Below, one piece after another: positions 56,886 through 64,000 of a stretch of DNA of 64,000 nucleotides. Both the position numbers and the translations under genes were made by a program. The notes beneath the pieces were generated by a model. It ran no database searches. It was not told the origin of the DNA and saw only the letters and a list, made by a program, of their open reading frames with translations. The DNA is taken from positions 68,039,001 to 68,103,000 of the forward strand of contig CM060833.1 in the NCBI GenBank assembly GCA_030762175.1, read 5' to 3'. Numbering within the stretch: position 1 is the first letter of the stretch; each line of letters begins with the position of its first letter. The DNA is from Metallyticus violacea. Lineage: Eukaryota; Arthropoda; Insecta; Mantodea; Metallyticidae.

Positions 56886-58560
56886 GCAGACGTCCAACTG
56901 TCAGTAAAATTATGAATAGCACAGAGATGTAATCCTTTTCAATTTGACTATCTATGACAGCAGCTTTGGGAAAAATCTGCCTCATCTTTTACACACTGAA
57001 ATTATTACATTATTATTTACAATAGCTTTGTTAAGTGAAAAATTGTCTTCACTTCAGAATATATCAATTAAGTTCATCATGATACTGCTGCAAAAAAACT
57101 GATTAATCACCATCAGGGATTAACTATAAGCAAAATGATTTTCTTATCACAGGGTGCACAGTATTTTGACAAAAGCATTGGATATGAAAAAATTGAGCCC
57201 AAGATGATTGCCTTGAAAGCTGATAACCAGTAAAAAGAACTGACACCTGTCATTTGTTGGCAAATGTAAGAAAATTTTGAGCAGATGGACATTCATCTGC
57301 TGTTTTTTTGGGTACAGAGAAGTACCGGAAACATTCAATAATTAATGCAGCATTTTTTTATTTCCTTTACAGGCTTATTTCAATTTAAGTACTCGGTTTG
57401 TTCCTGAATTCTTTGGCTGTTTAAGGCTATTTTTCAATATAGTTTCCATGCAAATTTATAGCTATGTCTCACCTATATGTTGGAACCTGTATGCCATTGC
57501 AGTATATCTCAGCCATCTTCTTACTGCAGTCATCACATAATTTTATCATTGTCCAACCCTCCAGTGGATTAAATTTTTTTAAAGGACTGAAGAGATAAAA
57601 TTAGAAGTGCAAGATCTGGGCTTTAGGGAGAGTGAAGAATAATCCACATATAGTTTAATGGTCTCTTTTCAAGTGCATGGCTTTGCTTATCATAAAGAAG
57701 AAATGCTGGTCACTTCTTGTGAAGATGGATGCACCAAAAATCATCATACTGCAGATTAAGAAGGTGTTTAAGAGCAATTAAATTACTTCACATCATGAAG
57801 TTCCTTGTATTTCATTCATATTTTTAAGATCTGCCATTTTTACTTATATAATGTAATATTTAAGATGCTAATTTTAATTTGTTTACGAACATAAATATCT
57901 TTTTATATTTTCTCAATGCTTACATTTCATATATGCTGTTATATAGTTCTATATCATCTTGCTTTTCATCCTCAACCGTGTATTTTGATAATGGTTTGGA
58001 ATCAGCAATCTCAGTATTTATACATTTCAATAAGAGTTATAGATCCCTCCTCATATTACAGAATAATGCACAAAGGAATCTTGCCTCTCTTTACCATTTA
58101 GATTCCAAATGCATTTGACCCTAAAACAAGAGAAGTCTTTTCCTTGCATTACAATAGGAAACAAATGCATACCTCTGAATTGTGCCACAGCATCCCTGTG
58201 TTCTCCGTCCTTGTTTCTCCTGACAGACATGCTAGGTGAACTTCAACTTCCAAAGAGTTTTGATATATACCTCAGTATTTATGGAACTGTTAATACTACA
58301 CAACTGATGCAGAAGTATTTCTTCAGTTATTGCTTGGGTTGTCATATTTATTATATATTAAAATATCAATAACTGCATTTGGTTCCCATTTCCATTATAA
58401 CAACTGATTATGTATGCAGCCTGATCTCTACAAAAGCATGAAGTATTTTAACAACTGCCAAAATAGCAGGCCTGGCCATAATTACCAATAAGAAGCAATT
58501 AGCTGAGCGGGATTATTTCCATTTTCCCTTGTCCTAATAATATCAGTATGTAAAATATAT
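56886..58560. other. no recognised gene
   Basis: AT-rich; a cluster of frames at 57879-58372 shows no domain. Possible further retrotransposon debris, not assigned. Confidence 0.3.
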
Positions 58561-58599
58561 AATTTTTGGTATATACAAATATACAGTATGTAAAATATA

Positions 58600-59400
58600 T
58601 AATTTTTGGTATATACAATTCCCCAAATAACGACCAACTAAATCTTGACTTAATAGAAGTTAAACAAAAGATCCTGATAATAGGAGCCCTTAATGAACAT
58701 TCAAAACAGTGGGAGTACAATTCCTCCAATGCAGTAGAAAAAATGATTTAAGAATTTTTGGAAGCAAATGCAATTCAATTTAATATACAAAAACAATGAT
58801 CCCAAAACTTTTATTCACTATATTGGGGTACTGTCACGAGTGGCCAAGGTCGTTAAGGTGCAGACTCATGAGCTGGAGGTCCGGAGTTTGAATCCCACTA
58901 GGACCATCCTCTTTGAGATTTTTTCCACGTTTTCCTCAGTCCTCGTAAATGGCAAATGCCAGGAAGATACCCTAAAACTTAGGCCTGGAACGATTCCTTC
59001 TTTAAAAATAAATCCTTTCCCAAAATATCATTTCATCTCATGTATCATCAGTGTCCATCGCCTGTGGTGCCTCTGTAACAAAAACGGGTGTTAAATACCA
59101 TTCATTCATTACTATCCTGGGGACTCAACAAATCCTGATATGGTTATTGCCACTTCAGATATTGCAAATCACACCACTAGAAGAGTATTCGGAGACATAG
59201 GTAATGGCCATAGAGTCATCATAACTGAAATCATCCAGCCACAAATGAGTCACTTAAAAGCTAGTCAACTGAAGAGATGGAACTTCCAAAAAGCAAACTG
59301 GATAATTTTTAGGAAATTGACTGACAAGCAATTTGAAGATACTGACATGGAGAAAAGCTCTCTGAAACTAATCAATGAAGTTAACAAAAAAACTGATTAA
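58600..59400 (+). pseudogene. endonuclease domain of the non-LTR element, split by a SINE
   Basis: Before the SINE: IEVKQKILIIGALNEHSKQW (usual GDFNAHS replaced by GALNEHS). After it: NPDMVIATSDIANHTTRRV, GNGHRVIITE and a KRWNFQKANW linker. A 39-base tandem duplication at the 5' edge (58546-58619) and several stops also damage it. The SINE entered between FIHYIG and the ST-NPD block. Confidence 0.8.
58831..59108 (+). repeat. SINE family A inside the endonuclease of a non-LTR element
   Basis: Head with box A GTGGCCAAGGTCGTTAAGG and box B GAGTTTGAATCCC, body to GGCCTGGAACGATTCC and CATGTATCATCAGTG, end ACGGGTGTTAAATACCATTC and a CATT run instead of poly(A). Flanks ACTATATTGGGG and ACTATCCTGGGG are a worn target duplication. 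It is younger than the element it interrupts. Confidence 0.92.
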
Positions 59401-60104
59401 TGCAGCAAAAATAACAGAAAGGGCATTAGGTGCAAACCTTTTTGGAATCAGAGATTATCTGCATTAAAAAGAGACTGAGATAATATCAGAAATATAGCAC
59501 AAGCAACAAAAGATCCTGACTTAGTGAGAGATTGGAGAAAGAAAACTGTATTTCTAAACAGGGAAATAAAAAATACTAAGAAGGAGTCATTTAATAAATT
59601 TCTGAGTTCCCTTGACTATAGAAGTAATAGTGCAAAAGTATATAAATATATTAACACACTAAACAATGTCCCAGAAACAAAACATGAACCTCTTATTATT
59701 AACAAGAAAGTCTCGAATCATGATAGAGACATAGCCAACAGATTTACCACTCACTATAAACTTGAACATAAACTGAATAGAGACAATGGGAAATTAAACA
59801 AAATATTAAAAAGACATAAGCCTGAGGTACTTGCAGGAAAACAAAATCTATTTTATGACAACTTTACAATTCAAGAATTCAATTAAGCAATATTATCTCT
59901 TAAGAACAAAAGAGCCTTGGATTAGACAAAATTCATAGTCAATACATCAAGAATTTAGGGTTCAGAGCCAAAAAGGTATTACTGAACATATTCAACAAGA
60001 TCTGGAACAATAAAGATAGCATTCCTGTTATGCGGAAAAAGCCATAATCATACCAATTACGAAGAAAGGCAAACCAGCAGGCCAGTTAGACAGTTATAGG
60101 CCTA

Positions 60105-60499
60105 CATTAATGTGTTCAGTTGTTTACACTAACTCCACTTACTTATTTAAAACTTTGGACTAGTTTCGGGAGAGGTTCCTCCCATCATCGGCTGTTGTTG
60201 ACTGAATGCCGTTGTTCGAAACGGGGGATGGATGCCCATTCGCTCTTGTGGTGGTATCTTGTGGTTCTAGTAGAAACTTGCTGAGTTCATCCAGCGGCGG
60301 AAAATCAAAATTCATTAAGTTGTTCTTATTTTCGAACAATGGCATTCAGTCAACAACAGCCGATGATGGGAGGAACCTTTTCCGAAACTAGTCCAAAGTT
60401 TTAAATAAGTAAGTGGAGTTAGTGTAAACAACTGAACACATTAATGTAGTATATATTACCACTCCATTGTCTACAGCTTTGTAAGTACAATTTTTACTT
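60105..60499. mobile_element. palindromic 395-bp insertion with hammerhead-like arms
   Basis: Flanked by an exact 13-bp duplication AGTTATAGGCCTA (60092-60104, 60500-60512), at a point where the host frame reads S-Y-R-P-I. Arms 60102-60220 and 60331-60449 are near-perfect inverted copies around a 110-base loop; about 50 unpaired bases follow. Each arm contains GATGATGGGAGG, CCCGAAACTAGTCC (or TTCCGAAAC) and the tail AAATAAGTAAGTGGAG shared with the Penelope-associated motifs. Confidence 0.85.
60352..60402 (+). ncRNA. hammerhead-like motif in the right arm of the palindrome
   Basis: Core CCGATGA (one change from CUGAUGA), a GGGAGG/CCTTTTCC hairpin with an eroded 3' side, GAAA at 60384-60387, palindrome ACTAGT and C (triplet GUC). 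The mirror motif on the minus strand (60150-60200) keeps helix II intact as GGGAG with CTCCC. Helix I is not evident in either, so activity is doubtful. Confidence 0.4.
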
Positions 60500-62720
60500 A
60501 GTTATAGGCCTATTTCCTTAACCTCAGTACTTGCTAAAACAACAGAGAAAATGGTCACTACAAGATTAACTTACTATCTGGAATCTGAACACCTCATTTC
60601 AGACCATCAAGCAGGTTTCAGAAAGCACTATTCAACAATCAATCAAGTTTTACATTTAATACAAGATATTCAAAATACCTTCATCAAAAAAGAAACCATG
60701 CTTTCTTTGTTGACTTCAAAAATGCCTTTGACAAAGTATGGAGGGAGAAGCTTATTTATAAAATGAGTGGAAACATGTTGAGATGGTTCATGGGCCTATT
60801 ATCACAAAGATACATAGCTGTAAAATGTTCTCTGTAAATGGCATACGATTAAAGCAGGCCTTCCTCAACGTGGTGTTTCCAGTCCAACTCTTTTTAATAT
60901 TTTCATAGATTACATCCACAAAATATTAGCTGACTTCCCAAAGGCAAATAATGAATTATTTGCAGATGATATCGCCATATGGATTAGCTAAAACAATACG
61001 CAAAATAGCAACATTACAAAAAACTAGAAAATGAAATGCAGAAAATGATCAATAATACAGAAAATAGGCATCCACCAACAATATGGAAATAAACACTAAA
61101 ATGACATACTTACATGTAAATTGTAACTTACACAGCGAAGCTAATCATATTAATATCATACAATGATATCCATTAACTAAAATGACAGTTTTCCAGCTTT
61201 TCAGTCAACACACTACAGATGACTTAGAGCTTAAAATCAATAATGAACTACTACAAGAGAAAGAACATACTAAATATCTTGGTATAACACTTGACATTTT
61301 AACTTTCCTTCTCTGAACAGATCAACAATATAACTAAAAAAGTGAATAAGAACAACATATTAAGAAGACTAGTAGGAGTCAAAAGGGGTGGATCCATAGG
61401 TCTCCTAAATGACACACACCAAAAATACATAAAGCCCAATTTGCTCTATGGAAATCAGATAATGTCCACAATAAACAATCAATGTAAAAATAAATTGGAT
61501 ACAATATAATCTAGGCCCTTAAGAATAATAACAGGAGCCATTAAAACAAGATCAATTGATACAATGCAGAGCATAACTTAACAACCTGCCAATTAAAACA
61601 CATGTAGATATTAAAACAGCTATACTGGGACAGAAATTAAAAAGTAATCAACACAGGACTAAATGATTTTAAATTCCTGACACCACACAACAATTAAAAA
61701 CATAAAAGATTTTCAAAAATTACATACAGAAAGAAGATTTAGACAAATTTTTAAAAATACACATTAAACCTGTCATTACACCAATTGATCCTTTACAATA
61801 TATAGATATTAATGTGAAACTAAATCTAGATACAATGGTCTGTCTCCAAGAAGAATGACCCACCTGAGGTATTAAGATTGATAACACTTAGTACATTAAA
61901 CATCTATTATCCAACTAATACATGGTGTAGAGTGTATCCAGATGGATCTTTTAAAAATGGAGAGGCAGGTTTTGGAATTTAATGGGAAGAATTCTCTCAA
62001 TATACACCTTTGGGACAGTATGCTAACAATTTTGATGGTGAAATAATGGCCATTAGAGCAGCTTTACAAAACCAACTATATACACCTAAGATAAATAAAA
62101 GAATTGTTATCTTAAGTGACTCTAAAGCAACATTACAAAATATTATGAATTACAGTTACCCATGATATACCTATAAATGAAATAAGAAGACTATATCATA
62201 CAATCCAAATCAGAAATATATAAATAGTTTTTACAATGGATCCCCAGTCATGTGGGATTGAAGGGGAATGAGATTGCTGATACTTTAGCATAAAAATGAG
62301 TCACCATAAAATTAAAATAAACTTTTGAACTAGAACTTCCCTCTAAATTGAAACTCATAAAACGATTAATATCTGAACAAGAATAACAAAATATTAAACA
62401 AAAACTTAAAGGAAAACCATATGAAGATCTAAATACTTTCAAACATCTTTTATTGAAACCAAGAAAAATTGGATTTGCCCAATTTTACTTGATTAATGGG
62501 CATGATTGCCTATCAGAACATCTCTTCAGGATGAAATTAATCAAGGACAACCACTTAAATAAAGAACATCCACTGAAATGCAGTCAACTAGATAGCAACA
62601 AACAAATGAAAAACAAATGAAAAATAACTTGGAAGCTCTTTGTTGGGAAGCTAGGGAAAAAATCATGACTATCAACATCCCCTATGGCCACTAGCAACCA
62701 ACCACCAATCAACCTTGTCC

Positions 62721-64000
62721 CAAAAATATGAAAGCCAGATAACTTCTGGTGCTGATGGACTCTGAGCTCATTTGCTGCATTTTATTCCATTTTTAAAAGA
62801 CTTATAATAATAGTGCCCAACTGTGCACAAAAAATCTCCTTATACCCTAACACCGCATTGTAGGCAGTCTTATTATAAGCTTGGCTGTTCCCTTAATTGC
62901 CTGTATCCCTGCAACATTTTCAGTGAAGTAAACATTTTGATACATTAATTGATCCCTCATGGAAAAATGTGCTACTGCAGTCAAGTTTATATAAACTCAT
63001 GGAAGAGATGACGCCAAACAGCCAGGGTGCTGAAACTAGTGATCATGAAACAGTGGAATACTTCACCAAGGAGTCCACAGAAAGGGTATAGATCCAGATG
63101 ATGCTAAAGAAGAGGACCAAGCAGGCATTGAACAAGAAATACATTGCAGATGACACAGACATAATGGAGCCGTCACTGGTACCAAAGAACTGGAGGCAAA
63201 CAGCCTCAGAGCAGGAAACTGTACACCCTGGCTGCATATTGGCTATTTACACTCCTCAACAAAATAGGAAAACCTGATATCTCACCTGAATAAATGTGAG
63301 ATTATAGGACAAATAGAATGTGAACAACTGGAATAAGGCCTAAAGAATAGGTATACTTTTTGAAGGGATTGATAGATAACTCAGAATAGAATCCTGGCTG
63401 AGGAGTGTTATATACATCTCAGAGGTGGCAGGGAGCTGGAACCCATCTGTAAACAGAAAGCACTATGACTTGTGGGTCAATAAAGGTCTGAGAGGACTAA
63501 AAAAAAATGTGGCCTACCTGATACCAACAAAGGTCTTCAAAGTAACATAGTAAAGCTAACAGAGATATTTTTCACAAAAGAATAGTACAGTTCAGCTACT
63601 ACATAGTGCGTGGGTTTATTATCAAAGACAAAAAGGCAGTGGTAGAGTGCCATGACTTCTAAAGCCCAAGCAATCACTCTTTTAAGTATAAATAATAATA
63701 ATAATTAATAATAATAACAACAACTGCAAACATGGACTTTTTTAATTGTATATGTTTGTATTCCTGTTATTTTTATAATATATATAATACTTTGTTCTGA
63801 CCCATTTATTGTAATTAAATCGTTGAATTGTCGTGTATTATTGCTTGTTTATTCTGAAACATTACCTAAAATTAATAAATTACAATGAGACTTTCTTAAC
63901 ATAACCTAGCCTTCAAATGAACTAACCTAACGATCCGCAAAAAGGAAAGTTTCACCAACCTTAGAAACGGGAGCCTATGATTTCGATTGTCAGCTTATGC
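62721..64000. other. unassigned right end
   Basis: Mostly unassigned. 63000-63560 has a more even base composition with open plus-strand stretches but no recognised domain; AAT-type repeats occur at 63688-63718. The last 70 bases are richer in GC and could be the edge of an exon or repeat beyond the window. Confidence 0.3.

Larger units (their letters stand above)
59520..62300 (+). pseudogene. RT and RNase H of the non-LTR element, decayed
   Basis: Pre-RT linker in an open frame (59524-59886), then SYRPISLTSVLAKT (broken by the insertion at 60.1-60.5 kb), SDHQAGFRKHYSTINQV, a shifted FVDFKNAFDKVW-like block, GLPQRGVSSPTLFNIFIDYI and LFADDIAIW with the catalytic aspartates intact (near 60956-60970). 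Later come TKYLGITLD, and the RNase H starts VYPDGSFKNGEAGFG near 61940, followed by GEIMAIRAAL and VILSDSKATL. Frameshifts are frequent. Confidence 0.82.
58560..62720 (+). mobile_element. non-LTR retrotransposon (endonuclease + RT + RNase H), 5'-truncated, with two insertions
   Basis: Coding blocks follow the order endonuclease, RT, RNase H over 4 kb, with a family A SINE inside the endonuclease (58.83-59.11 kb) and a palindromic insertion inside the RT (60.105-60.499 kb). A second, 3'-end copy of the same family lies at 35.0-36.8 kb. The clade is probably one of those with RNase H (I/Nimb-like); I cannot fix it without an alignment. Confidence 0.85.

Noticed and set aside
57879..58372. Group of overlapping plus-strand frames
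   Set aside because: No recognisable domain and no consistent register; possible retrotransposon debris but not supportable.

Overview
The window looks like nuclear DNA from an AT-rich, transposon-laden animal genome, most likely an arthropod. Pointers are an R1-clade retrotransposon, irritans-like mariners, an arthropod-type Mutator transposase with a SWIM finger, Penelope-like elements and tRNA-headed SINEs. I cannot place the species. There are no operons, prokaryotic signals or CRISPR. Almost every recognisable coding stretch is mobile DNA, mostly decayed. Calls are from reading the sequence; no database search was run.

Layout. 0-3.3 kb: end of a mariner (cut by the window edge), two old tRNA-like SINE heads, a reverse-transcriptase relic and a THAP-finger fragment. 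6.3-13 kb: a foldback element and two Mutator-like (MULE) relics with inverted termini. 14.8-20 kb: SINEs of two families, a pogo/Tigger transposase relic and an IS630-like transposase relic. 20.6-21.4 kb: a short TIR element. 22.4-30 kb: an intact ten-finger C2H2 exon, a cluster of Penelope-like fragments, and a decayed paralogous zinc-finger array, all finger DNA on the minus strand. 30.8-38 kb: SINEs, a decayed mariner, and a non-LTR copy interrupted by a Penelope-like insertion. 39-43 kb: an R1-clade element with internal inversion, lodged between two inverted arms. 43-49.8 kb: mostly unassigned. 49.8-53.4 kb: a hAT transposase relic split by another gene-like element. 55.5 kb: a possible 5' coding exon of a zinc-finger gene. 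56.4-62.7 kb: a short RT relic and a longer non-LTR element carrying two insertions.

The only credible host coding sequence is the C2H2 exon at 22.4-23.5 kb and perhaps the exon at 55.55-55.72 kb. The most interesting signal is a dispersed RNA fold: at least four loci beside Penelope-like fragments share a hammerhead-ribozyme layout (CUGAUGA-like core, hairpin, GAAA, palindromic helix III) in which helix I changes in both strands together between copies. A palindromic pair of related motifs is inserted, with a 13-bp target duplication, in the reverse transcriptase of another element.
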